Assembly: GCA_022885665.1 (NCBI GenBank)
Contig: JAGQDJ010000260.1
Span: 1,798,001 to 1,862,000 of the forward strand
Reading direction: 5' to 3'
DNA: 64,000 nt
From: Triops longicaudatus
Lineage: Eukaryota > Arthropoda > Branchiopoda > Notostraca > Triopsidae
Shown here: positions 47,601-60,835 of the stretch, in pieces
Position numbering within the stretch: position 1 is the first letter of the stretch
Layout of the letters: each line of letters begins with the position of its first letter
The notes under the pieces: model-generated
Told to the model about the DNA's origin: nothing
The model's input: only the letters and a program-made list of their open reading frames with translations
The model's database searches: none
Made by a program: the position numbers and the translations under genes

Positions 47601-50600
47601 TTATAAATCTATCTACAAAAAAGCTGGCTAAGTAATCCTAGAGTATTTTATTTCGTTATGAAATGTTTTACCTGATTACTCGTATAGCTATCATGTTAGA
47701 AGTTAGAACGCTAAGACAACGTCGCAAAGTTGACTGACTGGTCTACTTTTGTGACTGACAAATGGTAACTGTAGTGGAAAGCTGACAAAAAAAGCAAGTT
47801 TCTCAACTGGAAAAGCTTGCGATGGATATCTGCATTTTGTAATGTTAACAGGTTTCAACACTTCAGGAGAACAACCGATAAAGCCTGTCCCAACACAACT
47901 TAGAAATGTTATGCTGTGCTGTGTAATAAATAGCAGATTTCGCTGCAAAACAAGAAAGCACGCTAAGGTCTCTTGTAACCTTGATCGCAATCATGTCTGA
48001 CATCATATAACCTTGTTGTACTAAATTAGCCGATTCTTTTCTTTTGTACTCCTCTGAGCAAACCGTGCACATAAAGGTCGGAGTATTTTAACTTATTTTC
48101 TTAACTCGCTTTTAAGTTATTTTCTTAGAATATTTTTAATTTACTTTTTATGGAGCGTGTTAACAAGAGAAGCCTACCGTTCAACATTCTTATAAACAGC
48201 ACGGAAGTTCACAACAGTTTTGAATTAAGATCGGGATTTACGATTAAAACATTTCCCCCAAAAATCAGTCACTGTTGATTAAAGTGATTCGTCAGAAATC
48301 CCGCGAAGCGTGTGAGGCACCTGCATCACATCTAAATCGCGGAGCAAACCAAGGAGCACGTCGTTGACCGTAAAACTTAAATTCAATATCGCCTGACACC
48401 TGGCAGTGAAGCAATTAAATGGTGGTAGTCTGTCAAAGAAATTGCCCGTGTCTGTAAAAAGCTTTGTCAAAATACACTTGGAAGTTGTACTGCACGTTAT
48501 ATTTTTTTATTACTTAGACGCTTTAGATGTCAATGCCCGTTTATGTGCGTAAGCTTCGTTTCCTCCCCTTTTGGAACGTTTCAAAGTAAACTCCGAAAGT
48601 CTTAAAAAGTAAATAAAAAATACACTACTATTGTATTCTACACCAATAGCCTTTTGTGTCTTCTTGGATGTTAATGATACCTGCGTTAGATCACTGAGTA
48701 ATAAGCACGCTAAGGCGTAGGTAGGCAACTTTTGGTTCTATTGAGAGGTTGGGCACCGAGCGTAGGTTTATGTCTGAGTAAGACACACTATTTTCATCGC
48801 TCATCCCTATCCGTTCCGCAGTCACTTGACGAGCATGGTAAGCCTCACCAAGTGCACGCATGACTACGTGGATATTTTGGAGAACCAACGATAAGCTCCG
48901 CTGTTTTGGTCAGCCTTGGCGGCTTAAGAAGTGTTTTTGAAGGCAGAGGCCATCAGACGAAGTGCAGAAGCGCCAGGCCGCAGCCCAAATACGATCATCA
49001 AGATCATGCAGCCGAGCATAAGGTGATAATTTGGACTTAATAGGGGTTCGTTCCGTTGTGTACACCCTTTAAGGCAGGGATCATTTGAAATGCCCCATCC
49101 CTGCGGAGCATAGTAAGGCGGATTGGGGGTTTCAACGGTGATAACCGCGGATAATCACTCGAGTGCACTGCGTGCAAGTTTCTGACGATCTTCTGTGTCA
49201 TTTAGGAGCTGAAACCCAGCTAGCCAAGCTTTAAATGTCTCTGGGGTTTCCATTACGATGAATTTATGGTTGAAAGCCAGAATCTGACAGGGGACCACAT
49301 ACGGGCCCCTGTGTCCATTCAGGTAGAGCAACAAATCGCTAATGATACTTGTCATGGCGTACGGTACCGTGCTTTTGTCAATGGGAGAAAATGGCGAAAG
49401 ACGGACCAGAGTGAAAGAATCTTCCAGAACAGTGGACATTGTCTTCCGTCGAACAAGCGCGTGGGTGAGTCGGCCCAGCTCAGTACCAGTGAATGGCAAT
49501 GAGACAACAGAAAGTGATCACGGGGATAAGTTACTCTAGCTATCCCCGTCGGAAAATTTGGCGAGGTCCTTTCGAAATGACTGAGCCAACTCTCTGCGCC
49601 ACGTGAGCCGTTTTTCATGACAATCAAAACGGTCGTCCCATGACTGTTCCGTATAATACCTCATTGGTCATGCAGCGCGACCATGGAATGATGTCATGTT
49701 TTGTCTTTCTCCTTTCCGTACACAGCTAGCTGGAATTCCTTCGTGAGTTACAAAAAAACGCTTGAGACAATTCGCGAGTTAATTACCAGCCAAATAACTG
49801 AAAAAATGAAAATAACAAAGGAGAAAAGCCATACTATGCGAGGTCTTTAATGAAATTTCCTTCAAGGGGTAATTTGACTCTACCACGTAGGTATTTTTGC
49901 TGTTTTCCTTGGTTTCTCGAAGTGGCGAGACCGCACCTCCTTTTAAACGCAATAATTGGGTGACGTTTAGTACTTTTCTCTGTACTGCACTTTTAAAATG
50001 TTTGCTTAAAAGTTTTTCACATGTGGGCCCCACAACGTGAGACCAAGATAAATGAACAAACATTACTACAGAAATGCAAATGAGGCCGTGTCAACTCAGC
50101 ATCCCTCGAGGGCTGCTTTTGAGAGTCTTCAGAAACATGCTACGAGTCTTTCAAGTTTGTCCGAGCGATCTTTCTGCGTAGCCATTGCTCTATACGCAGT
50201 CGTTCCGATTTCCCTATACTACATCGAGCGCATATGGTTTGGAAAACAAGGTGTCAAGCCAAAACTGATAGGTTTAGCTGCAGCGTTTCCAACCGCACAA
50301 GAGAGGTATCTATCAAGGACGTCCGTAAGGTCGTTTGTTTATTTGTTTTACATCACATTCCTCCATGTAACAATGTTCTCGACTAAAAAAGGAGCTTTCT
50401 GATAAGGAAAACAAGTCAGGAGCGATAGCTTGAGTATGGCAACAGTAGTGGAGTATTAAACAGGCTTTCTTTCGAAAAGCTTTGGCCTAAGCGAGGAACC
50501 AAAGATTCTGAAAAGAGACAAAAAAGGCGAAGGGGGGTAAAGGGCACGTAATCAAATGCCTATAAATATTACACGATAAGAAAGTAACTACACCAAGCAT

Positions 50601-53600
50601 GCAGACGACGTATTACAAAGTACATTGCCACAGGTCTGTATTAAGGTACTTTGGTGTTGCCAGTGAAGGGCGGTATGCCGCCGGTAAAAGATTACTCTAG
50701 CCGGCAATCTCAGCCTCTAATTAGGGAGAGGAACCTTTCAAAATTTCAGCCTCTTGTGCTAAGCCCTTGGTGTTAATACTTATCGCTTTAACCGCTATTG
50801 ACTTTGGCCCCCGCTTGTTCGGCAGCTTGGTTTTTACCCCAATAGCGTGGCTGTAAGCGTGAACACACTCTTCTATAGCATTGTGTGAGAAATCCTAAAG
50901 CGTAGAGCTTTTTTGCCAGTGATGAATAGTCCAGCTCCACACTTTTGTATCCGCACTAAAGTGTCGACTGGGTGAGCCAAGCTTATGTTCGGCATCAGCA
51001 ACTTCTCGGAACACGCTCTCCTGGTCTTGGTATGAAAATGAATAGCGTCTTGTGCTGAATAATCACGTTTGTGCTGCATGGACCCCATACAGAAAATACA
51101 AGTATTCTGAAAGCCAATTACAAGGCTAAAGCTCCATGGATGATATAAGGCTTCCCTTTGTTCAAATTATTGTTAGTCTGCATATCTACAAAAACACACT
51201 CAGCTGTTAGGCTTCGTTGGTAAACGGAAGCGTGAAACTGTAAAAGAGATAACAAAAAATACTTTTGGTTGGCTTTCCCCAGGGATTCTTCTAAGAATGT
51301 TTACAAGATTTAGGAACTGATGAGAGGCTGACAACATGACAGCAGGTTATGGTAGGCTGCCACCGATGTCTAGCGGAGAAAAGCTGCACTAATTAAGGTT
51401 TGATGGGTACTTGTAGTCCTAAACGACCTGCTTTTTTCCTGTAATCGCGAAAGGTTCATTAATGCCGCGTATTCTCTTTATGGATGGGCAGCTTTGGCTA
51501 AAGGGCGTAGTTTATACTCCGACATGGAGAGCTAATAAAAACAAGGCGACACAACTTCATAGTTAGCGCCAAGTTGGGAAGTAACTTCTCAAGCACCGTC
51601 TGCAGTTTGGGCTTAGCCTGCTCTGCTCTGCTGACTGGTTGAAATTTGGTGACGTGACAACTTTCGTAGGGATAGCCTTCTCACCCACTTTTCGAACCTT
51701 CTCGCCTTTTTTACTTGTTTGCCATCATCTTATGACCGCCATGTCATGCAAGATAAATAGCACCAACTACGCCTGCAGCCAAGTTGGCTATAATAACATT
51801 ACGGTGCAAAATTAAGCCTTTAATACTGCACGGAAATCAGAACCTTCGGACCTTAATGAAAGAAAAATGAAAGGTTTGAGGTGCACGGTGGTTGGTCGAA
51901 ATCTTGCCTTACCCTCTGTTCTCCTATTTGAGAAAAGTGAAGGTGCAACGAAACTTTTTTGACGGCCATTTCGCGCTTGTGAAATCTGTTACGCTGCGAC
52001 TCAATTCTATGTAATCCTAACTCAGATGATAGTGGTCTTATCCCACTCGGTTGAAACGCCGTTGACATGAGCACAATAGTTGACGCGTTTTTGTCCTTTT
52101 GCGTGCTCGCGGAAGGTAACTCTTTTCCAAATTTCCTGCTTAATGCAGTAACTCTATGGGAAAATGTTGGTCTGTAGGCGGAAAAGTGGGCTATTGAGTT
52201 CCCGGAACGCCAATAGTTGGAACACTGGCCGTGACCGAGTGTGCAGACACGAAAGATATGGACACGAAATTCCCGACAGATATATGTCCCATTTTACTAG
52301 CATTTCATGCCTTACCAGTTCAGCTGGTCGCGCATTCAGTCCGGATGCCAACAAAGAAGCTGTAGTTTCGGACCCATTTTGAGCTCCTGATCGCGATTCC
52401 TGCTGTGAATATACAACGATAATCAAGATGAGTTTACGGTATATCGTGCTGGGCTTCTGTTGTATACAATACCTTGGCGTTGGCTCCTCCGGATGTGCCA
52501 AGACGCAACCGCTCAGCGAGGGAAGTGTAATGGGCTTTTCGCATTTCCCTAGAAATCCAGAACGCACTTGAAGCATAGTTCTGTGTCAAAGAATTTGGGA
52601 AACTTTGATTAGAAACCTTGGAAAAAAGAATGCGATACAGGCTAGCAGGCGCAGTAAAAGTTTAACAAGGTGTTGCTATCACAAAGTGAAATCTTTCGCA
52701 GGGGACGGAGGGTCAAGAGTGTATTGGGAAGCGCGGTGCTTTCTGATCTTTTTTTTTATATTCGAAGAACTCTGCCAAGACTCATTAATTTCATCACTAG
52801 GTTCGACCGAAAACGCTTGACTGAGTTACAGTTATGCGGTAGAAAGCTTGTCAGATATCAGATAAGGACCTTGTCTTATTGGGGGATCTGGTTTCGAGTT
52901 GTGTGCGAAGCGATTAGGAAAATGAGCTTATTGGTATGGTGGAATGTCCTTGTCGTGTGTTGTAAGTGTGTGCTACCAACTGAACAGCATGTCCGAACAT
53001 GACCACCGTACATGAGTCTTAGAGTACTTCGAGTGCAAACCGCAGCAATAGCGTAGCTACACACATGAGCAATTGAATTATATTTTCTGTTGGGTAAATG
53101 ACCCCACTGAGGATTAAACAGGCTGCAATTAAACGAGGGCGTAGCTACGTACTAGTGAAAAGTCAAATCATTGGCACGGATTGCCCTTGTTTAGAACAGA
53201 TAACTGGTGTTCGAACAAAAACTGTTGTGTTTTTACGCTGTGAAATACGACTCCAGATTTCATATTATGAATGCATTCATCACTTTTAATTAACTAGTGT
53301 GTTCGTGAGTATTTCGACTGCCGAATGAAATACATTGAAACTCACTTCGCACTTGTCCTTCGATGAGAAATTGCTTTGTATATGCATATTTTTTTCAACA
53401 TTATAATTTTGTAAGCAAAATTTTTGGACCTAGAATAGCAACGAACTTTGCTCTCGGTAAAAAATTATTATTATTATTTTTAAATATGAACTGTTTCTCG
53501 TGTGGTTTTATTTACGTGCCAAAAGACTCGTAAAGTAGTCTTGTAGTAGTTGCAATTATGCAGAGATTTTCGAAACTCCCGTTAGCAACCAAAAAGGTTG

Positions 53601-56154
53601 AATTAGACCAGAAAAATCAGGAAAATGGTTTGAACCCATTTCGGTGGTACCTGCGTTAAACTCGGAGCTTCCCATGTTTGATTACAGCTTTATTAACCGA
53701 TGGAAGGTCACTCTCACGTTTTTCCGCTCCGCCTTGACTCTTTCTGTCGTTCTTAAGACTTCAGAAAAAAATGCCTTAGCTATTGGAAACATCCAAGAAA
53801 ACAGCAACGAGAGTAGTTCTTGTAACGTTACTTCTTGTTTGAAAAACATATTTGCGAGGCCGACCTGTATCCTTTGATCGCATAAATTTGACTTTCTGTC
53901 TCTTGCACCCTTGTATAGCCATTTAGGCATTGGTAAATTTGCAGGGAAACCGGTTTGGAAGTATCTTGTCGTTTAACACGGTGCAGTTGTGTTCGTCCTT
54001 CGTTCTCCCCGCACATAAAAGCTCACTTGATTCGCGCCACATAAAACCAAGCCGTTCTGCGAGGCCTGTAATTCCACCTTTTAACCATTTCACCTGTTCT
54101 ATGAGAATGGAGAAGTGGCTATTGGAACGGAGGCTACATTCTTTAATTACTTTTCAGCTCTCTCGTGTCGTAGATGAAAAAAAAATAATAAAACGGTACC
54201 CCAACACGATCGGGTTTCATGGGGATTCATAGATTTTTTTATCGCATTGTAAACGAAGACGAGAAGCCGCTATAAGGCTTAACAGCCGAAAGAAACGACA
54301 TACCAGCAGGGACCACGGCTAACTTGGTGACGTTAGAAAAAGAAAAGGAATTAAATGTGTGACACGTCGAGGAACTCGAAGAAAGTTTTAAGGAAAGCAG
54401 ATGGCTATGTATACACCTGTCTTTCTATGCCAACCACTTGTATTAATTAATGGAAAGGAAAATGTGTGCTTGTTAAGCTTTGTTTTTGTTGCTTGATTCC
54501 AAATGCCAGACATTGGCTTTGTCTGTGTATTCAAGAATCACCGGGCAAGTTTTTTTGGCACGATATCGCAATAGCTATTTTCGTCCGAGTGTCTATGACG
54601 ACGTGTGAGGCTAAAATAGTAAAATATCACTAACTTTTGACCGAGTTGAAACATGACTGAGTTGTTTAAGGCTAATTTGACGTATTTCTTTACATGTGCC
54701 ATCACTTACCCGCACGACTGGCCAAAGTATGTGCCCTTCTTCGTTTCACTCTGCGCGATTTGTTTTGATTTGGCCGCAGTTCTTTCGAACACGTTCAATT
54801 ACTGTCCACCAATCCAGCTCACCCACTCAGAGACGCGAAACCAAATTTGTAAACGAGTTATCCATGTGATCCTTAATGAGCGATAAGACCGATACAAGGG
54901 CGTCGCCACATAATCCACCCACTTTTTCAATGATCTCGAATTTCACCATACATTAAACTACATATTTGTTCCGTTTGTAGCCATACAATACGCCTGAGGA
55001 TTCTTCGGTTATGCAATAAATTCTCAACACCTCACTGCCCATCAACAAGCAAAAATCTAATTCGGTCTGAAAAGGACTAATTAGTATTCAGCACAATACT
55101 CGACGTGAGCTTAAATCACAATTCCAAGAACTTTCTCGATCACAAATCACAGAACAGAGGTGCAGTCACAAGTATCCTGCATCTTAGAAGTCATGCTCAC
55201 TCTTTGATAAGAAGAAACCCAACTGGCGGGTCATGGTAGTGCCTTAGGTAGACACTACCTAGCCAAGCACTGGCATGGCGGGCTTTGCCTATTCTTCCCG
55301 CCGCTGCCGCTGCTGCTACAGGGGATTCGGTTGCAGGCTTGGGGTTTCAGGCCATGCACGGGTAGTCAGGCTGCTGCTGCAGGCCAAGCGGACTCCGAAT
55401 ATTCGTGTTTGGTAGCTCCAAGTCTTTTATCCTTTTTTAAGCAGCGCTTTACAGACCGTTGTAACAAGCTACGGCGGAGGTTGTTCCTGTCCGTCCTGTA
55501 AGCCAAGAAGCTCAACCTGGAGGGAAACAACGAAGTACGCCAAAACCCGAGTAACAGGTAAAAACTACCAAATCATCTTTAGCTGCGTTTTGGCCCGCAC
55601 ACCTCGCACTTGTTCACTCATAAAGCCTTAAACCGGAACGAAGTCAAGCCGAGGAGTTTTCAAAACGGCAAAGAATAACGACCAGGTGCACATAGCTCGT
55701 TAGGTCTAGTTTGTTAATTTTGTTCGGCCTCATGCATCCAATCAGTCCGGTTGCTTGTACTTTGGGAGCCCAAATGTAAATAAGCTCAAGTTTCGGTGCT
55801 TCTTTTTGCCCTGCTTGTCGATGCTTGACTTCGCGTGGGCTTCATAGTCGCTAGAAGACATCAGTCTACAGTCTACGCGTCGTCTCTTGGAGTCCTAAAA
55901 TTAGCATAACAGACGTTGTACGTAGATGCACGGGAATAGAAACTGGAGCGAACGTTATTTTAAAAGCTTTCAGTTGGAAAAGAAGTCGCATCTTGTACAT
56001 ACTAAGTAACCAAGTATGTGTAAAATAATACGTGATTAAGAGTCGTCAAAGGTCCATGAAGAGCCACAGACGACCAATTTGTTGAGGTGCCTTCCAGGTG
56101 TTGTTGGTTCTTGTAAAGGATTTGCAAAAGTTGGTTCGCTCATTGAGCTGGAGG
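44605..56154. other. About 11.5 kb with no convincing exon
   Basis: I recognised no protein family on either strand. I looked for an ankyrin exon on the minus strand to complete the Diversin-like gene and found none, so part of this may be a large first intron of that gene. The longest unexplained frames are at 49155-49499 and 52154-52576 (minus); neither resembles a known protein. Other items are a 7-bp hairpin (TAGGTAG-ACA-CTACCTA) near 55246-55262, GCTGCT-rich words near 55309-55382, and scattered AT-rich tracts. Confidence 0.45.
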
Positions 56155-56481
56155 CTATGTGTGCTGCTCTTTCTTCGTCATCTTATTCTTCTCGCAAGAA
56201 ACATCAAGGTTTTTCCTCGTCTCTTGTTTTAAGACTCCTAAACGCTGCTGAACGTCTTGAGTTTCTTCTTGGCTGGGGATCCCACGAAAACGTTGGGCCT
56301 TTTCGGACCCGTTCAGCTCACTAGGTAGCCAAACGTGATTATCGTTTGACTGTGCTTCAAGATCCACCCTTATGCTCCCTGACAGTTCTTTGATGAAACG
56401 GTCAAAAAAGAAGGCAAAAAATAAGATACATTCTTTTGAAAATTGTAAAGCCCGCATAGCTTTAGTTTGCACGTTTACCAT
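56155..56481 (-). CDS. Hypothetical charged protein, possible last exon (low support)
   Basis: A 108-codon frame on the minus strand, head to head with SMYD4. The C-terminal 75 codons, from about 56382 (VDLEAQSNDNHVWLPSELNG, then SEKAQRFRGIPSQEETQDVQ, ending with EKNKMTKKEQHT), have the composition of a real hydrophilic protein. A CTGTCAG|GGAG acceptor lies just upstream at about 56383, so the frame could be a last exon. The run W-x(3)-L-N-G-S-E-K-A-Q-R-F faintly recalls the W...GD..RQ.KF pattern of small-acidic-protein-like (SMAP) domains, but the following RLMG is missing. No poly(A) signal was found close downstream. It may be a chance frame. Confidence 0.25.
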   Translation of the reverse strand: MVNVQTKAMRALQFSKECILFFAFFFDRFIKELSGSIRVDLEAQSNDNHVWLPSELNGSEKAQRFRGIPSQEETQDVQQRLGVLKQETRKNLDVSCEKNKMTKKEQHT

Positions 56482-56557
56482 GCGTGATCTTTTTCTTTTA
56501 TTTTTATTCTGTTTTCTTCAGGTGTAAGGTACTGCTAGCAACGGACTTCGAAGAAGA

Positions 56558-59500
56558 ATGACATTCGAGGAATTTTTCCAGTTTGTTTGCACAGCCCTGC
56601 AGAATGCTGGTCAAGTGTCGGACGTTTCTCGTCAGTTTTCTGCAGTTGCAACAGATGTGGAGCGCATTGAGTTAGCCTTGCAAATTCCTCAAGTTTCCGT
56701 CCCTTTGCAAAAGCTAACCCTTGCTTACAAACAGAAAAAGAATGAAGCGACTAAAAAGAGCGCAGAAGCGTCGGCTGCGTTTCGATTGCGAGGCAACGAT
56801 GCGTATCAACATGGGCAAAATGACCGGGCATTGGAGTTGTATACACTCAGTGTTCTGCACGCTCCGCATCCATCACCGTCATCGGAAAGCCAGCAGGAGG
56901 AATTAGTACCGAATTCTGCTGTACCCTCTATCTTGTCCTCGTATCCCGAATTAAGTTTGGCGTATGCAAATCGCTCGGCTGTTTTGTTTCAACTTGGCCG
57001 ATATAGGCAAGCACTTCGTGACATCGAACTAGCAGTAAAGTATGGCTATCCGCCAAACAATCGCTACAAACTTTTGGAACGGAGAGCAAAATGTTACCAG
57101 AAAATGGGAAATTTCGAAAAGGCTGTAAGTAATTTTGAGCGCGCCCAAGAATCCTTAAGCGAATCTGACCTCAACGAGGAGAAAAAAATGAAATATGGGA
57201 AACTACTGTCTCAGCAACTTGACGATTGCAAAACTCGGAAAGAAAGACATTCTTTTGCTTGCAAGGAAAAAGACCAAGAAACGGAACCGCGTACTGTAAT
57301 TTTCACTGAACCGAACGCCCGTATTCCTTGCGCTTCGGCAGCCATCGAGATTGCCTTCACGAAGGATAGAGGGAGGCACGTCGTGGCGACTCGTGACATA
57401 GAACCTGGTAAGTAAATGACGATAGTATTTGAATTCGTAGATAGGAAACTCGCGAGCGGATAGCATTGAGCTTAAACATCCCTAATCCACAGTTTAACAA
57501 TCAAGCTTTTAATTTAAATGTATTTTTATACTCCATGAAGTTCACTGTTTTCGTAATTTGTTATCGAGTTTGTTGTACAGTAAACCCACCACTTACGCAG
57601 TCGACTGGATAAAAAAGGCGCTGTTGAAAACCGAGTAAGCTGAACTCGTGTTTTATCTGTGTAAGACAGGACTGCGTTCTGCGTCGTCGGAACTTTCCTT
57701 TTATTGATTTTTTTTGTGAAAAAAATAATAACTTAGGCTTACGTATATACAAAGTATAATAGGTAATATTTGCGCCATTTTAAAATTACTTTAATGAATT
57801 GAACCTTTAAAATATATTGTAAACCTCAGAACTTAAATGTCGACTAACTAATGAACGCGAGGACTGTGTGAGGAATCTGTATTTTCGGATAATAAAGAGG
57901 ACATGTTTGAATTATTAACAGAGCTCGTCACTAAGTGATGCTGTATTTAACGTAAGTAATTTTTTTGTGGTGTTTCGTCTGTCTTTTGAACACCTCTCGT
58001 CATGTGATTCAAAGTAGTCCTGAATTTTGTGATTTTACCAAAAGACATGTTTTGTGAAAGATCACATTAGAAGATTTCGACCTCAAGGGAAACGGCGGTT
58101 TTGCCGGTGGCTTTTGCCTCGCTGAAACTGATTTAGTTCAACTATATCAGAGTTTCTTTATTACAGCTTCGCTTCATAACTCGAAAAAATGCGACGATGT
58201 CAAAATATTCAGACTGAATTATTCTTTCCCAGACATGCTTACAAAATAGCTATAGCACACGGTAGGACTGTTTTGTTGGTAGCTTATCGCACTGGAGGCG
58301 TAATATTTCATAGAAGCAAAGCTTCTAAAAGTGCGTAAGCGTAAAGTCCGCGGATTTTCTCGTGAACTTCATGCATTCGTGTATATTTCGTATTTCGACG
58401 CCCTGAACCCATGACCCGCGAAGCCAAATGAAACGCAGACATTGACATCATTTGCACGTCATAACTTTGACATTCTCAGATCCATTAGGCTAACCTTGAT
58501 CAACGTTCATCAGTTAGTGCATGCGTAAACAGATGCGTTTTAACCTAAAATAACCGTTTGCCAAGCACCTCTGCTGCTCTGGCGGTAACCAGCGCTTCAA
58601 CGTCTTGAACATACACTACTGATGACAAGCATCCAAACGTGAATTTATACTAAGCCTTCCTGCTTACGTTTAATCGTACAGGATGCGTAATCAAAAAATT
58701 GCGGAAGCCGAAAACCACAGTTAGCTGTTTAAAGAGCATTAGTGGTTAATATTTACAGGTTGAATCCTTAATACCTTTAATCTAAAATTTGTTTTTACGT
58801 CACACTTATCCAGGGAATAGCTCTTGGCGGCCATGAAAATACTGTAATCTTATTTCGCCTACCAAGAAGTGAAAGAGCTCGCATTTTTCACGGTGAACTT
58901 CAATGGTTTGATTTTCTTCCAATTTCCATTTTGTGACTACCAAAGAACATCATTTAACAAGAGCTGAATGACTGTGCGCGAGCTGTAAGTCATAGTGCAG
59001 TTTTGCGTAAGTCTGTTGCCGTGCGCCATACAGGATACTTTGAAGTTCTAGGATGATCGTATTCTCAGAAACACTTAAAAAGTTCTCTGTAAGACGAGTT
59101 GATGAAGTACAGTATCAATTTTAGTACGAATATTTATATTAAACTTATCTTTGTTGGGTTATGTAGTTCTTCCTAAAAAAGCCTTGTTTGTGTTTGACGT
59201 TAGTCCAGTGGCTTAGCGATAGCCTGTAGCCTTGAACGGAAAAATTAAACACAGAAACCGTACAACGTGACGTTTTTAACAAAAAAAAAAAATAGAAGTT
59301 CATGGAGAAACCTTTTTCACCATTAAAACGTTTTCTAAGTAGGATTGGAAAATTTGTAAGCCCTCTTAAGATACCTAAGTGGTGTAATTTTTGCTGGAAA
59401 TTTCCTAATTTTTTTTTACAAAATTGCATGTGTTACTGTTGCTCCGAATGTTGGCTAATTTTTCAAATTATGACAAATTTTTTCAAGGCGAGAAATTGGT

Positions 59501-60835
59501 CTGTGAATTGCCTTATGCATCCATTTTGTTGCCGGAGTATACGTCGTCCCACTGCGCTAATTGTCACCGGAGGTGTTCCGTACCGCTTCCCTCCTATTTT
59601 TCCAATAACGTAAGTGTGTTCATCCCCTTTACGTATTCTATGGAATTTTAATAACCCTTTTTCGGTTTGTTTGTGGGACATTTAAAACGCAGGTACGTGT
59701 TTGCTCGTCAAGTTGCCAAAATGAGCAGGATCTGCTGGCGTTGTCCTTGAAAACTGACGTGTGGCCTTTTCTGCATTATAGCGACATAGGAAAAAACGCC
59801 CTCCTGGCATTTCGGATCATCCTGCAAACCGGTTTGGAATATTTCATAAGGTTTGATTCCACCCACTCGAGAAACGTACCCAACCAACATGGGGAAGAAG
59901 GAGAACTCCTTCGGGGCTTTAACGAAAGGGGCATCTACGATTCTTCCGACTATCGAACGATTTATAACCTTATTGCCAATACGGAATCACGCTCTGTTGC
60001 GGATTTGTTCAAACGCTCTCTAATGGCTATTTATATGCTCAAGGTTTTGGAATTAGGCAATTTTTTTGGTTCGTTGTGCTCCGTTAACGAAGAATGGAGC
60101 ACGCCGACGCCCTTATTAGCAACAGTCGGATCTTTTTTGCTTTTGCACCTGCAAAATCTGCCTTGTAATGCCCATGACATATCGGAACTCGTAGTTCCTA
60201 AAAACAGTCTCTCTGAGTCTTATATTCAAGACATCGGTTGCGGTGCGTACGCAACGTTAAGCCTTATTAACCACTCGTGTGATCCCAACGTTGTTCGACA
60301 TTACGTAGGCAAGCGAGCTATTGTTACGGCTGTCACTCCTGTTCGGAAAGGAGCTGAGATCTTAGATAACTACGGTTACCATTACGCGGTACATCCTTAC
60401 GCCGAACGCCAAATTAAGCTTCGTCAACAATACTATTTTCAATGCTCATGCCCTGCTTGTGTGTACAAGTGGCCTGAGTACGCTTGCATCCCTACGAAAA
60501 TATTGTTTCTCTGTTCTCCTGACTGTGCCGCAGCAGCTGGATCGCATCCGACTCGTACTCCGGACTTCTGTGCAAGGTGTGGGCAGAAAATGGCCAGCGC
60601 GACTGAATATGATCACTACTCTCAAGAGTATCACAAAGCATTGGAACAATTGCTGCAATGGAAACCGTCACCTAATCCTGGGGAAATATTGGAAACCGAG
60701 CCACTTAAACGTCTCTTTTGCCGTCACTTAAGTTTTCTCCATCGTCACGTCGCGAAACCCGTTCGAGAATTCAATGACGCCCAAGAAGCTCTCAAGCAAG
60801 TGTTGGCAATGGAGTGTAGTGCGCATATTACATGA
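56558..60835 (+). CDS. SMYD4: SMYD4-like SET and MYND domain protein
   Basis: Putative protein-lysine methyltransferase of 704 aa; exons 56558-57407, 59488-59609 and 59693-60835 join in phase. Order: N-terminal helices; TPR repeats (RLRGNDAYQHGQNDRALELY; SLAYANRSAVLFQLGRYRQA; RRAKCYQKMGNFEKAVSNFE); first SET strand (FTKDRGRHVVATRDIEPG|G); MYND zinc finger (CANCHRRC ... VCSSSCQNEQ) split by the second intron; SET core (GAYATLSLINHSCDPNVVRH with the SAM-contacting NHSC, then EILDNYGYHY); a Cys-rich post-SET (YYFQCSCPAC); and CARCG plus a helical tail. A leading TPR block is what separates SMYD4 from SMYD1-3 and 5. Lengths match the family (human 804 aa). The first intron is 2,080 bp, far longer than others here. 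The AATAAA at 61067 fits its 3' end. Confidence 0.92.

Noticed and set aside
48910..49012. 33-codon hydrophobic minus-strand peptide (MLGCMILMIVFGLRPGAS...)
   Set aside because: Too short, no context, no evidence of transcription; likely chance.
49155..49499. 114-codon minus-strand frame as a possible gene
   Set aside because: No family resemblance, no partner exon, and overlapping frames of similar length on the plus strand; within chance expectation.
52154..52576. 140-codon minus-strand frame, considered as a first exon of the Diversin-like gene
   Set aside because: Contains a usable acceptor and donor (about 52389 and 52319), but the encoded residues do not match any ankyrin or Diversin N-terminus.
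53605..53660. Possible tRNA T-arm (AATGG-GTTCAAA-CCATT on the minus strand)
   Set aside because: No D-arm, anticodon arm or acceptor stem at the required spacing.
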